Shown: positions 49,874 through 59,599 of the stretch, piece after piece
Layout: each line of letters begins with the position of its first letter
Numbering within the stretch: the first letter of the stretch is position 1
Origin: Gammaproteobacteria bacterium
GTDB lineage: Bacteria > Pseudomonadota > Gammaproteobacteria > Pseudomonadales > JAUIET01
NCBI GenBank assembly: GCA_030429735.1
Contig: JAUIET010000001.1
Span: 434,001-498,000 of the forward strand
Reading direction: 5' to 3'
DNA length: 64,000 bases
The notes under the pieces: generated by a model
The model's input: only the letters and a program-made list of their open reading frames with translations
What the model was told of the DNA's origin: nothing
Database searches by the model: none
Position numbers and translations under genes: made by a program

Positions 49874-50536
49874 ATGGAGTTTCTGAATCGCACACGCGGT
49901 TACAATCTGAATGAAATCATGGCGAACAAATCCGCGCTCACGCGGATCAATCGCATTGTAACAGTGGCCACCGGCCCGGTCATCATGACCACCAGCGGCG
50001 GCGAGTTCTCGGCATTGATGCCGCATTTGGTGCGGCGCGCCAGTGGTAAAGACATACCGCTGATTTTCATAGATACCCGCCATTACAGCAAACCTACGTA
50101 CGACATGATCGACTATCTCAAAGCAGAGAACTTTGATGTTAGAACGTATTCCGCCGAGTTCAGTCAGGAAGAAATTCAGGAACAATACCCTGACTGGTGG
50201 AGTGAGACCGACCCGAACTTTTCACAGGCAGTATTTGACGAAGTGGTCAGAAAGATCAAACATGAGCCTCTGGAGCGCGCCATCGATGAGCTGCGCCCAC
50301 AAATGTGGTTAAGCGGTTTGACAGGGTTTAAAACAGCAACGCGTGCCAGCAAATCCATTATCGAATACAACGCGCGCGAAATCGTGAAACTTCACCCGAT
50401 AATTGACTGGGATAAAGACGATGTTGAGGAATATCTTACCTGGCACTCCCTTCCCAGAAATTCACACCACTTCGATATTACCAAAGGGCTTGATCAGAAA
50501 AAAGAATGCGGTATTCACACCACCTTCGGCGAATAG
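49874..50536 (+). CDS. Divergent PAPS-reductase (CysH-like) family protein
   Basis: A 220-residue adenine-nucleotide alpha-hydrolase-fold protein collinear with E. coli CysH: a TTSGGEFSALMPHLV loop, FIDTRHYSKPTYDMIDYL, EPLERAIDELRPQMWLSGL, LHPIIDWDKDDVEEYL and a C-terminal KKECGIH. The redox Cys is kept, but the arginines of the AGLRREQSGSR region read SGLTGFKTATR, and the segment before the C-terminal motif is altered. No paired cysteines of APS reductases are seen. A moonlighting or altered specificity is possible. Start at ATG 49874; an in-frame TTG at 49844 is an alternative. Not flanked by other cysteine genes. Confidence 0.75.
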   Translation: MEFLNRTRGYNLNEIMANKSALTRINRIVTVATGPVIMTTSGGEFSALMPHLVRRASGKDIPLIFIDTRHYSKPTYDMIDYLKAENFDVRTYSAEFSQEEIQEQYPDWWSETDPNFSQAVFDEVVRKIKHEPLERAIDELRPQMWLSGLTGFKTATRASKSIIEYNAREIVKLHPIIDWDKDDVEEYLTWHSLPRNSHHFDITKGLDQKKECGIHTTFGE

Positions 50537-50556
50537 CCTGTTTACTGGAACACGTA

Positions 50557-51054
50557 TCAGTTCATGCCCGGCAGGTCTTTGGGCACAATAAAATCAAGCA
50601 GCTCGCCAGTAGACGTATCAATGTCTGACCAGGCATCCATATCAAAACGGATACGCGCAAAACCACAGGTTGGTACGTTATCGATTCGAGCATTGCTCTT
50701 ATGATTACAGAACTCCGTGATGGCCGGATTGTGCCCCACAATGAGCGCCTCCTGATAACTGTCGGCTAATTGCGACACGCACGCCTGCAGTGCACGCCAG
50801 TCAAAGGTATACATTGATTCTTCAGTAAACCAGTCGCCAAAATCAATCACATTGGCCACCCCCTGAATAGTTTGCTGCGCTCTAAGCGCAGGGCTAACAA
50901 CTACGTAATCAAAGCGACAACCGGCTTGTTCAATGGCTGCTGCCATTTGTACGCTGGCCTTTTCACCACGTGCATTTAAAGGCCGGTCGATATCTTCCAG
51001 GCCACCACTTGCCCAGCTTGATTTTGCATGGCGCAACAGATTTAGGGTTTTCAT
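50557..51054 (-). CDS. Phosphohistidine phosphatase SixA-like
   Basis: Histidine phosphatase superfamily protein of 165 residues. LRHAKSSWA (residues 7-15) holds the RHG-type catalytic His, then NARGEK, VVVSPALRAQQT, and the second catalytic region LIVGHNPAITEF. SixA in E. coli dephosphorylates phosphohistidine of phosphotransfer proteins. Converges on the CysH-like gene. Confidence 0.9.
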   Translation of the reverse strand: MKTLNLLRHAKSSWASGGLEDIDRPLNARGEKASVQMAAAIEQAGCRFDYVVVSPALRAQQTIQGVANVIDFGDWFTEESMYTFDWRALQACVSQLADSYQEALIVGHNPAITEFCNHKSNARIDNVPTCGFARIRFDMDAWSDIDTSTGELLDFIVPKDLPGMN

Positions 51055-51094
51055 CGTTATGGAAGGCAGTCAATATTTGGAGTAAGAGCCCTAA

Positions 51095-51103
51095 TGCTAT
51101 CAT
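51095..51103 (+). promoter_or_regulatory. Possible extended -10 promoter of the MFS gene
   Basis: TGCTATCAT has the extended TGn motif plus a 5/6 match to TATAAT (51098-51103), 32 bases before the GTG start. No strong -35 is visible, which suits an extended -10 promoter. Confidence 0.35.
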
Positions 51104-51135
51104 TGCGCTCCTTGGCACGATAGCTCTACTCATCC

Positions 51136-52359
51136 GTGAACCCCACCGATCATCCCATTTCAAACAAAACGGTTGCCGTCCTGGCGCTGCTGATAATGAT
51201 GGGTGCTGCAGCCTCGGATGCCATTATTCCGATTATCCCGGCCATTGCAGAAAGCGCCAGCGTAGACATTGGGCATGCCCAGTTGATGATCACCTTGTTT
51301 ATTGGCGGTTACTCTGTGGGCCAGATTCCCAGTGGTTATCTTGGTGACCGTTACGGTCGTTTGCCAACACTGTACGCTGGCATGGTGTTGTTTTGCATCG
51401 CCAGTCTGCTGTGTCTGTTAGCGGATGACTTTAACCAACTTCTGGCGGCGCGGTTCCTGCAGGGGATTGGGGCGTCAACCGGGGCCGTATTGTCTCGCGG
51501 CATCTCAAGAGACCTCAGAGGTGGCATAGAACTGGCCCGGCTGCTGGCCATTCTGGGTGTCGCGCTCAGCACAACCACCGTTCTCGCGCCTTTGTTAGGG
51601 GCCTTGGTTGCCAGCTATATGCATTGGTCGTGGTTGTTTGCTTTCTATGTTGTTCAGGGCCTGACCACAATCGTGCTTTGTTACCTGTGGCTGGAAGAAA
51701 CCCATCCGCGCATTAAAGCCGAAAAAGCAGGTACCAGCCCAAACCTGGCGCCATGCATGTTGCCCTTGAAGGATTGCGCGCGCATTTACTTTGCCAGCCA
51801 CCAATCGCTGTGGGCAACCGGCATGATGGCGTTTGGATTTTTTGGCATGATGACCATTCTTTGCTCGTTTGGCACAATCGTCATTCAGTATCACGGCGTG
51901 CCCATGAAATACGCTGGCCCACTGCTGAGTGCCGGTATTCTGTTTTTTGTTGCGGGCAACGTGTTTAGCCATCGACTGGTGGCCAGTATGGGCAGCTTAA
52001 AGCTGGTCCGTTTTTCCGTCATGCTGTTTTGCAGCTCAGCTGTGGCCTTCACGCTGAGCTGGTATCTGCAAAGCTCGCTGCTGAGTACATTCTGGTTTGC
52101 CTGCATTCTGTACTTTTTCGGCGTCGGGCTGCTGTTTCCTAATATTTCCAGCATCGCGTTGAATCCCTTACCGGGCGTTGCCGGGTTTGCGTCGTCGATA
52201 CTGGGCACTATCCAGACATTTTTTGCTTTTATTGCTGCCTTACTGGGCGGCATACTGTACTCAGGCGATTTCAGCAATGTGACGTTTGGTGTATTGGCCA
52301 CTGCAGTGGCCTCGCTACTGCTGTACCAAATACGCCCATCCATCGCCGAGCATTCCTGA
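51136..52359 (+). CDS. MFS drug-resistance transporter, Bcr/CflA type
   Basis: Proton-driven exporter of 407 residues with 12 predicted membrane helices. The loop 2-3 motif GYLGDRYGRLPTLY matches GxLaDrxGrkxxL, and LLAARFLQGIGASTGAVLSRGISRDL with TTTVLAPLLGALVASYMHWSWLFAFYVVQGL is typical of the Bcr/CflA group exporting antibiotics or small metabolites. GTG start. Divergent from sixA. Confidence 0.88.
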   Translation: MNPTDHPISNKTVAVLALLIMMGAAASDAIIPIIPAIAESASVDIGHAQLMITLFIGGYSVGQIPSGYLGDRYGRLPTLYAGMVLFCIASLLCLLADDFNQLLAARFLQGIGASTGAVLSRGISRDLRGGIELARLLAILGVALSTTTVLAPLLGALVASYMHWSWLFAFYVVQGLTTIVLCYLWLEETHPRIKAEKAGTSPNLAPCMLPLKDCARIYFASHQSLWATGMMAFGFFGMMTILCSFGTIVIQYHGVPMKYAGPLLSAGILFFVAGNVFSHRLVASMGSLKLVRFSVMLFCSSAVAFTLSWYLQSSLLSTFWFACILYFFGVGLLFPNISSIALNPLPGVAGFASSILGTIQTFFAFIAALLGGILYSGDFSNVTFGVLATAVASLLLYQIRPSIAEHS

Positions 52360-52388
52360 CGGCAGCGCAATACCAGTACAATATAGCG

Positions 52389-53537
52389 ATGACTGACACC
52401 AACCCTATTCTGGATCAATTGCAAGACTTGCTAGACCTTGCAACAGGCCGCGTAAACGGCCCTGAGCCCTGCCTACACCGTATTGCGGTAGACCTGTATG
52501 CAAGTCAGCAACACTTTGAAAGAGAATGGGAAACGATTTTCGCGCGCCGGCCGCTGGTACTTTGCCACAGTAGCGAACTACCGCACGCGGGCAGCACCCT
52601 GGTGCATGACGAGTTCGGTCTGCCAATGCTGACCAGCCGTGACCAGGCTGGCCATGTTCGCACATTTCTGAATGTATGCCGGCACCGCAATATGCGGCTT
52701 GTCGAGACTCAAGGGTTTCACCAGCTCAAGTCGCTTGTGTGCCCCTACCATCAATGGACCTATGGCGTTGATGGCCAGCTGCGCAATATACCGCGTGAAG
52801 CCGACTTTTGTGACATCGATAAGTCTGAGCTGGGTTTGGTGGAGTTGCCCACTGAAGAGCGCGATGGCCTGGTGTGGCTAAAACTCACCCCCAGAGGGCA
52901 CATGGATTTGGACGACACGCTTGGCACTATTGGTGCTGACCTGGCTGCCTTCGGCATACCAGATGCAGTCGTTTACGCCAACAATACACGTGAGCTGGAG
53001 TGCAACTGGAAGCTAATACATGATGCCTTTCTGGATGGCTACCATGTTGTTCGTTTGCATAAAAATACCGTCGGCGCGTTTTTCCCTGACTGTATTTCCA
53101 CGTCGCAGCAATGCGGCCTGCATATTCGCTCGTCTGTTGCCCGAAACGAAATCCTTGAGGCCAAGACCCAGCAGCGGAGCAAATGGAACCCAAGAACGCT
53201 ATGCACCTTTGCATATACTTTGTTTCCCAATGCAATTGTGATTATGCACCCAGACTACACCAGCCTGATTCGATTGGTGCCGCTGTCTGCAGATCGAACA
53301 TTGTTTTCCCACAGCATGTTGGTAGATGAAATGCCCGGCACTGAAAAAGCTCGGGCTCACTTCGATAAATCCTTTGAATTGATCGACCAGGGCGTGTTTC
53401 AGGCCGAGGACATTTTTGTATGCGAGGGCGCACAAAAAGGCATTCGCTCTGGCGCCAATCAAGACCTGCTACTCGGTGCCAATGAAATCGCTGTAAAGCA
53501 ATTTCATGATCTGGTAGAACGCGAAGTAAACCGATAA
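52389..53537 (+). CDS. Rieske non-haem iron oxygenase, large subunit
   Basis: Aromatic-ring-hydroxylating-type oxygenase alpha subunit of 382 residues. The Rieske cluster ligands are NVCRHRNMRL and CPYHQWTYG (Cys/His pairs, about 96-121); the mononuclear iron site is NWKLIHDAFLDGYHVVRLH with two His and a later Asp in FQAEDIFVCEGAQ. No beta subunit, ferredoxin or reductase gene is adjacent, although the SnoaL-like protein 3 kb upstream has a fold shared with beta subunits. Substrate unknown. Confidence 0.9.
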   Translation: MTDTNPILDQLQDLLDLATGRVNGPEPCLHRIAVDLYASQQHFEREWETIFARRPLVLCHSSELPHAGSTLVHDEFGLPMLTSRDQAGHVRTFLNVCRHRNMRLVETQGFHQLKSLVCPYHQWTYGVDGQLRNIPREADFCDIDKSELGLVELPTEERDGLVWLKLTPRGHMDLDDTLGTIGADLAAFGIPDAVVYANNTRELECNWKLIHDAFLDGYHVVRLHKNTVGAFFPDCISTSQQCGLHIRSSVARNEILEAKTQQRSKWNPRTLCTFAYTLFPNAIVIMHPDYTSLIRLVPLSADRTLFSHSMLVDEMPGTEKARAHFDKSFELIDQGVFQAEDIFVCEGAQKGIRSGANQDLLLGANEIAVKQFHDLVEREVNR

Positions 53538-53702
53538 CAGAGACTTTCCGGACACTGTAAACTTGCGTAAAGCGTGCGGATTACTTCGCTGGATTCATTG
53601 TTGAGCAGGCTTTATCATCGTGACTCATTCGGGCCATGGAACTTACACGATGGGTAAGGTTCTAATAATGACCGGGTTCTCGCTCGACTCACGCAAGTTA
53701 AA

Positions 53703-54335
53703 ATGATGCTCAAGCCAGGCCGCCTCCTTTTTTTACTGTTTGTTGTTTTTATCTCGCCTTTTTTGAGTACGACCTTGAGTGCGAGCGAGACAGCGCCGAG
53801 TGAACCACAAACAAACACCGCCAAAGCACGCACAGCGATTGAGCAATTCCATGCTGTGCTGATCGACGTTATGAAAATTGATGCCGATTTTGATCAACGT
53901 TATGCGCTATTGCAACCAGCCGTTGACGCGACATTCGATATGAACGCGATTGCCCGAATGAGCCTGGGCACACCCTGGCGCGCACTGGAAACCGCCTCAA
54001 AGCAGGAATTCATGCAGCTGATGCGTGAGCTGATCACTGCCACTTATGCCGATCGTTTTGATAGTTACAATGAACAACGCTTTACCATTACCAACGTGAC
54101 AGAGCCTCGCCCTGGTCGGTGGCTGGTTCGAACCCAGCTGATTCGCAAAAGCGGAAAGCCTGTATCACTTGACTACTATTTCAAAGGCCAGCGCGTATTC
54201 AATGTTGTGGCCGACGGTGTATCAGACCTGGCAGTGCGCCGAGCAGACTACAATGCCGTAGTGGCATCTGATGGATTTCAAGGACTGTTAGACAGCGTCC
54301 GCGCCAATATCGCCGGACTGCGGAATGATTCCTGA
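53703..54335 (+). CDS. mlaC: MlaC/Ttg2D/HpnM-family periplasmic lipid carrier
   Basis: Periplasmic phospholipid-binding protein of 210 residues with a signal peptide (about 1-27). The MlaC core is recognisable in ATFDMNAIARMSLGTPWRALETASKQEFMQLMRELITATYADRFDSY and VSLDYYFKGQRVFNVVADGVSDLAVRRADYNAVV. First gene of a four-gene unit, with no MlaB, D, E or F gene. The 165 bases before it show no clear promoter. Confidence 0.88.
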   Translation: MMLKPGRLLFLLFVVFISPFLSTTLSASETAPSEPQTNTAKARTAIEQFHAVLIDVMKIDADFDQRYALLQPAVDATFDMNAIARMSLGTPWRALETASKQEFMQLMRELITATYADRFDSYNEQRFTITNVTEPRPGRWLVRTQLIRKSGKPVSLDYYFKGQRVFNVVADGVSDLAVRRADYNAVVASDGFQGLLDSVRANIAGLRNDS

Positions 54336-55107
54336 TGCATTCAAGAAAACCTTCGTTCTTAGTGCGCTCGTTGCCTGTTTGAGCTCATGCAGCGCTTTAC
54401 AGGGCCCTGAACTGGGCGTGTATGACCAGCACGAATCGATCAATCGAGGCAGCTTTCGCATTATGGAAGGCTTTGATACGGTGGTGGGCAAGCCGGTAGC
54501 AAGAGCCTATCAGGCAGTTCTTCCAGACTGGGCTGAGCGGGGCATCAGTCATTTTTTTCTAAACCTTAGAACTGTAGACAGCGCTCTGAATGCCTACTTG
54601 CAGGGGAACTTCCGTGCAGGGTCAAAAAATCTCGGTCGGGTATTGATTAACTCTAGTCTTGGTGTTGCCGGCCTGTTCGATGTTGCATCAGAAATGGGCA
54701 TTGAGTACCAACAGGAAGACTTTGGGCAAACACTGGCGCACTGGGGCTATACGCGTTCACGCTATGTTTATTTTCCAGTGATTGGCCCAACCACGGCTCG
54801 CGATCTGCCAGGCGATCTTTTTCATCTGATCATGTCTCCGCGCCTGCTGCTTGGCAACGCGTACGATGTGTGGGTGGGTTCAGTGGATACCTTATCGCGA
54901 CGATCGGATGCACTGCTGCTGACAGATGCGCGCGATGATGCAGCGCTGGACAAGTACATTTTTACCCGCGAAGCGTTCAATCAGAAACGCCGGTTTGACA
55001 TACTTAACGGCGAAGTGCCGGTCGATGATTCGATGTTTGATGCTCTGGATGACTGGGACGATCTTGAACAAGCCCCTAATGTGCCTGCACGCGACCCATC
55101 TGAATGA
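54325..55107 (+). CDS. mlaA: MlaA/VacJ-family outer-membrane lipoprotein
   Basis: Outer-membrane lipoprotein that extracts or inserts phospholipids. The 260 residues have a lipobox LSSC, and the VacJ core NRGSFRIMEGFDTVVGKPVARAYQAVLPDWAERGISHFFLNLRTV ... LINSSLGVAGLFDVASEMGIEYQQEDFGQTLAHWG (the GVAG pore signature). The start overlaps mlaC by 11 bases and the stop overlaps the RND gene by 4 bases. Confidence 0.93.
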   Translation: MIPDAFKKTFVLSALVACLSSCSALQGPELGVYDQHESINRGSFRIMEGFDTVVGKPVARAYQAVLPDWAERGISHFFLNLRTVDSALNAYLQGNFRAGSKNLGRVLINSSLGVAGLFDVASEMGIEYQQEDFGQTLAHWGYTRSRYVYFPVIGPTTARDLPGDLFHLIMSPRLLLGNAYDVWVGSVDTLSRRSDALLLTDARDDAALDKYIFTREAFNQKRRFDILNGEVPVDDSMFDALDDWDDLEQAPNVPARDPSE

Positions 55108-57689
55108 ATGACAGTAAGCCCAAGCAGCTGTTAATCAACTGGGTAGCCCTGTGCTGGCAGCACGGTCAGCTGGTTTTGTTTACCTTACTTTTAACCACGG
55201 TTTTGGCGGGCGCCTACGCCGCAACCGAGTTTCGCATGTACTCCAAACTGGGTGAACTGATTCGCCAGGAAGGCGATTGGAAAACGCAGTGGGACGACTA
55301 CAAGGCCCAGTTTCCGGCCTTAATAGAAACCGTAATAGTGGTGATCTCTGCTGATTCACCCGCGCAGGTAGACTATGCGGCAAGCCAGCTCAATGACGCT
55401 TTCATCAGCAAGCCACAGAAGTTCTCCGATGTTTTTTCACCCACAGCAGAACCCTTCATGCGCGACCGGGCTTTGTTGTACCTCCCGATTGAAGACCTTG
55501 AACAGGTTAGCGCACGATTGATTGAAGCCCAGCCCATGCTCACCCGATTCGCCGAAGACCCAAGTATTCGCGGTGTACTGGAACTTATTATCGATGGCGC
55601 GAACAACGAGGCCCCGCAAGGCTTTCAACGCATACTGTCTTCGATAGCAAACGCCTCACAACAGGCCTTGAACTCGCCTGCAAGTTACCTGTGGGGCGAT
55701 GAATTTCTGACCAACAGCGATGCTGGCCCACACTATGCGATGGTGTTTTTGAAAGGCCCACAGAGTTTCAATGAACAACTGCCCAATTCTGCGCTGTTGC
55801 AGAATGTGCGCGATGAGATTGCGGCACTTAACTTGCCAGACAGCACCAGCGTACGGCTAACCGGCGAAGTTGCCTTGTCGCATGAAGAAATTTCAGCAGC
55901 TATGCAAGGTGTCAAAATTGCCGGCGTAGTCAGCGCCATCGCATTGATGATTATTCTGGGGTTTGGTGTTCGGTCTATTCATATAGTACTGGCGTGTGCG
56001 TCGATGCTGCTCATAGGGGTGGTTTGGACAGCGGCGCTAGCGCTGCTGACTGTCGGCAGCTTCAACACAATTTCATTGATCTTTCTGGTTATGTTCCTGG
56101 GGCTTGGCGTCGACTTCGCTTTGCATTTCTGCCTGCGCTTTAGTGAAGCACTGCATGGTCACGAAAAGCCCGCTGTGGCGATTAAACACTCCACCCGCAG
56201 CGTTGGTGGCGCGATCAGTTTATGCACCTTTACAACTGCAGTAGGTTTTATGGGTTTCTTGCCAACAGATTATCTTGGGCTAGCTGAGCTGGGCATTATT
56301 TCCGCTGCCGGCATGGTCGTGGCTGGCGTACTGACCTTTAGCTTTTTGCCGGCTTTTTTCAGCGTTGCTGGAACACCGTCGCCTGATCGCTCGGTGAACT
56401 TGCCGCTGTCAGAACGTTTCCTCGCCGTACTCAGGCCGCGTAAGCGCGGTGTATTCCTTACCTTGTCTGCCTTAACCGTTGCTGCGCTTATTCTCGACAG
56501 TCGCATGTATTTCGATTACAGCGTACTGGCCATGCGAGACAACAATGCCGAGTCCATGCAGGCGATGTCGGAACTGGCCGACGCAGGGGAGATAACAGAT
56601 TACAGCATGGCATTACTAACAAGCGAACTTGCCCTAGACCCGGAACTGGAGAGCACGATGGAAGCATTGCCCGAGGTGGACAGCGTTCGTTCGGCAAACG
56701 CAATAGTGCCTGACTACAGCGAGGACCGGGAGTTCATTCTTGAGGAATTGCGCGATATTTTATGGAGTGCGATCGAACCACCCGAACAAAAAGCCGCGCC
56801 CACGCCCGATGAGTTGAAGTCACTCATCAAAGAGGCAATTGTGGCGCTGCGCAACGGTAAGCTATCAGATAGGCACAATGAGGATGCCTTGCGACTTGCC
56901 GACACACTGGAAAACGCGCTGGCCTCCGCTGACGTTCTGCATTGGCAGCAAGCCTTGCTCGGCGACATGCCCGAACAGTTACGGTGGCTGCAGCAAGCCC
57001 TGACCGTACAGCCACCGGCGTATGAGCAATTACCAGACAGCGTACGATTGCGCTTGCAAGGCTTGGACGGACGCTTTCAACACACCATTTTGCCGGCCAA
57101 CGATATAGTTGATGTTCGCTCGCTTGGAGCCTACGTTGACAGTGTGCGGGAAGTCGCACCTGGCGCTACTGGCAGACCGGTGGTTGAGCAGGGCGTAGGC
57201 AGAGTGGTTGTAGAGTCTTTTAAGCAAGCTTTGCTGTTTGCATTTGTCGCCGTCACCACCATACTTCTGCTGGCTCTTCGCAGCATTAAGTACACTTTGA
57301 TGGTATTGTTGCCGTTGGTGCTCACAGCGGTATTCACGGTTGCCATTGCCGTGCTGATCGATATGCCTTTTAACATGGCCAATATACTGGTACTGCCCTT
57401 GATTTTTGGTCTGGGCGTAGACAATGGAATACATGTGGTGCATCGCTTCAGAAATGAAGGCAATGTCGACCAGCTTGTGCATTCCAGCACTCCAAGAGCG
57501 GTATTGTTAAGCACGCTCACCACCATCGGTACCTTTGCCTCGCTGTCATTGTCGCCGCATGTTGGTACCGCGTCGATCGGGCTGTTGTTAAGTATTGCTG
57601 TAGGGTTTATTTTGTTATTCAGTGTTTTTCTGCTGCCGCTTCTATTGGAAAGCGTATCGTTGAATAATGTGGGCGCTAGCGAGCCATGA
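55104..57689 (+). CDS. RND/MMPL lipid transporter (HpnN-like)
   Basis: An 861-residue RND protein. Each half has one helix, a large periplasmic domain and five helices. GLGVDFALHFCLRFSEALHG (first half) and GLGVDNGIHVVHRFRNEG (second half) are the RND helix-4 signatures with Asp for proton coupling. Resembles HpnN hopanoid transporters and the MmpL group. Co-translation with mlaA (ATGA overlap) suggests that it energises lipid transfer between inner membrane, carrier and outer-membrane lipoprotein. The cargo is inferred. Confidence 0.87.
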   Translation: MNDSKPKQLLINWVALCWQHGQLVLFTLLLTTVLAGAYAATEFRMYSKLGELIRQEGDWKTQWDDYKAQFPALIETVIVVISADSPAQVDYAASQLNDAFISKPQKFSDVFSPTAEPFMRDRALLYLPIEDLEQVSARLIEAQPMLTRFAEDPSIRGVLELIIDGANNEAPQGFQRILSSIANASQQALNSPASYLWGDEFLTNSDAGPHYAMVFLKGPQSFNEQLPNSALLQNVRDEIAALNLPDSTSVRLTGEVALSHEEISAAMQGVKIAGVVSAIALMIILGFGVRSIHIVLACASMLLIGVVWTAALALLTVGSFNTISLIFLVMFLGLGVDFALHFCLRFSEALHGHEKPAVAIKHSTRSVGGAISLCTFTTAVGFMGFLPTDYLGLAELGIISAAGMVVAGVLTFSFLPAFFSVAGTPSPDRSVNLPLSERFLAVLRPRKRGVFLTLSALTVAALILDSRMYFDYSVLAMRDNNAESMQAMSELADAGEITDYSMALLTSELALDPELESTMEALPEVDSVRSANAIVPDYSEDREFILEELRDILWSAIEPPEQKAAPTPDELKSLIKEAIVALRNGKLSDRHNEDALRLADTLENALASADVLHWQQALLGDMPEQLRWLQQALTVQPPAYEQLPDSVRLRLQGLDGRFQHTILPANDIVDVRSLGAYVDSVREVAPGATGRPVVEQGVGRVVVESFKQALLFAFVAVTTILLLALRSIKYTLMVLLPLVLTAVFTVAIAVLIDMPFNMANILVLPLIFGLGVDNGIHVVHRFRNEGNVDQLVHSSTPRAVLLSTLTTIGTFASLSLSPHVGTASIGLLLSIAVGFILLFSVFLLPLLLESVSLNNVGASEP

Positions 57690-59575
57690 ATGCAGTGCGC
57701 GGCCCAATACGCTGGCTACTCTGTTTTTTGTTCGCCGGCCTGCTGATGCGTGTCTGGATGTGGTGGTTCGAAAGACCCAGCGGCGTGTTTGCCGACAATG
57801 CTGAGCTTGTTCTCGCAATTGTCATTGGCCTGCTCAATGACAGCATGTTGTTTGTTAGCTTACTTGCACTGCTAATACTCACAGCATTGACGAAACCCCT
57901 GATAGCACGGCTGTTCCTGGCAATCAGTATTTTACTGTGGATTCTGTTTGTTATCGTTGACGTTTTTTTCTGGATCGATTTTGACGGACGCGCCGACCGG
58001 CTGGTGTTTCACTATCTCGCCTTTCCTGTTGAAGTGCTGGTTTTTCTGGAAGATCAATTTGCGCTGAGCCTGCTTATTGTGCCGCTGTTGCTGCTGGTAT
58101 ATCTGATTTACAAACAAATGCTACCGGGTTTGAATGCGCTGCAATCATCAATTACCGGCAGCACGCGTGCCTGGGCCCTGGCAGCAGTGTGCATACTGGG
58201 CGGGCTTATTCAGTGGCAACTGGAACCCATAATGCCCTGGCCCTCCAGGCACCTAAACGATTTGGGTAGCAATGGCATGCAGAAGGTTTTTCATGCAAGC
58301 CTTATTGATGAAACCCAATGGGAAGGCGTGTACGTCAGCCCCTCGCCAGCAGACCGTCACCAGTCTAGCGCCGGTCTGATTGCAAGTAACACTGCGCACA
58401 AACCAATAGCACCGGCAAAACACGTACTGTTGATTATTGAGGAATCCCTGGCCGGCCCCAACTGGTGGGACCCACAGCGGCGCGCGAAATACATGCCAAA
58501 TTTTGATCGCTGGCGTAAGAAGGGGGTGTATTTCAGCTATATGATGGCCACGGGAACACGTACCACACGCGGCGTTGAAGCTATGTTGCACGGCGTTCCG
58601 CCGCTGCCCGGTATTGCACTTAATCAACGCGACGGCTACGAAAAACTGAGCTCATTACCGCGCGAGCTGCAAAATGCCGGGTTTGAAACCAGTTTTGTAT
58701 ACGGCGGTTGGCCAGGGTTTTCAAACTTCAAACCGTATTGGTCTGCTATCGGCTTTGATACGGTGTATACCCGCGATGATTTCAAAGACAAGTGGTTCGA
58801 AACTTCCTGGGGTGTTGCGGATGAAATTCTGTTTGACCGCGTGCTGCAGGAAATGGACGAGAAAACCCGTCAACATGAACGCGTGTTTGTATCAACATTG
58901 ACGGTAAGCAATCACCGGCCTTACGACTTTCCTGAAGGTAGAATTGATTATCCGGCCGACCAGCGCAAACAGGAATACGCCGTGGCCTACGCGGACTGGG
59001 CGCTGGGTCAATTTCTCGATAAGGCCGAACAGAAACCCTGGTTTAAAGACACTTTAGTCATCGTCACCCCCGATCACGGTCCCAACCCGTCCGGCGATAC
59101 GCTGATCCCCATTGATGGTTATCGCCTGCCGGCGATTATGCTTGTGCCGGGCCAGCCCCCTGCCGAGCGACAAGGTGTCGGCTCACTGATGGATATACCG
59201 ATGACGGTGGTGAGCACCCTGGGATTAAAAAATACCGAGGGGTTTATCGGCAGAAATCTGCTTGAGAAAAACGTCAGCGGTGTGGCTCCGGTGGAGCATG
59301 ATTACCTGCTGGGTCTTTACAATGGCCACTCCTTGACAGTGTTGAGACGCAATGAAAGTATCGCAGCCTGGCAGCGCGGTGCACAGGGCAAGCTGCTGCC
59401 GGCACAACCGCAGCAGCAGATGAGTGACGCTGCCTTGTCGCTGTTTCGCTACGCGCACGACCGCTACGTGCAACCCACTACGGGTACAGCACAAGAAGTA
59501 CAACTGGGCGCTGCCCTGCCGGTGTATTCCCTGCAGTATTTGCTCAAACGCACTAACGCACGCGTTCAACATTAA
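57686..59575 (+). CDS. LTA-synthase-like membrane sulfatase-fold enzyme
   Basis: A 629-residue protein with about five N-terminal membrane helices (residues 10-165) and a periplasmic alkaline-phosphatase/sulfatase-fold domain. Metal and nucleophile region: LLIIEESLAGPNWW and MATGTRTTRGVEAML (candidate Thr nucleophile); later TPDHGPNPSGD. Like LtaS and phosphoglycerol transferases, it should move a phosphoglycerol or similar head-group. Four-base overlap with the RND gene. Confidence 0.85.
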   Translation: MNAVRGPIRWLLCFLFAGLLMRVWMWWFERPSGVFADNAELVLAIVIGLLNDSMLFVSLLALLILTALTKPLIARLFLAISILLWILFVIVDVFFWIDFDGRADRLVFHYLAFPVEVLVFLEDQFALSLLIVPLLLLVYLIYKQMLPGLNALQSSITGSTRAWALAAVCILGGLIQWQLEPIMPWPSRHLNDLGSNGMQKVFHASLIDETQWEGVYVSPSPADRHQSSAGLIASNTAHKPIAPAKHVLLIIEESLAGPNWWDPQRRAKYMPNFDRWRKKGVYFSYMMATGTRTTRGVEAMLHGVPPLPGIALNQRDGYEKLSSLPRELQNAGFETSFVYGGWPGFSNFKPYWSAIGFDTVYTRDDFKDKWFETSWGVADEILFDRVLQEMDEKTRQHERVFVSTLTVSNHRPYDFPEGRIDYPADQRKQEYAVAYADWALGQFLDKAEQKPWFKDTLVIVTPDHGPNPSGDTLIPIDGYRLPAIMLVPGQPPAERQGVGSLMDIPMTVVSTLGLKNTEGFIGRNLLEKNVSGVAPVEHDYLLGLYNGHSLTVLRRNESIAAWQRGAQGKLLPAQPQQQMSDAALSLFRYAHDRYVQPTTGTAQEVQLGAALPVYSLQYLLKRTNARVQH

Positions 59576-59599
59576 TGGATAGCTAAAAGGAGGCAACGC

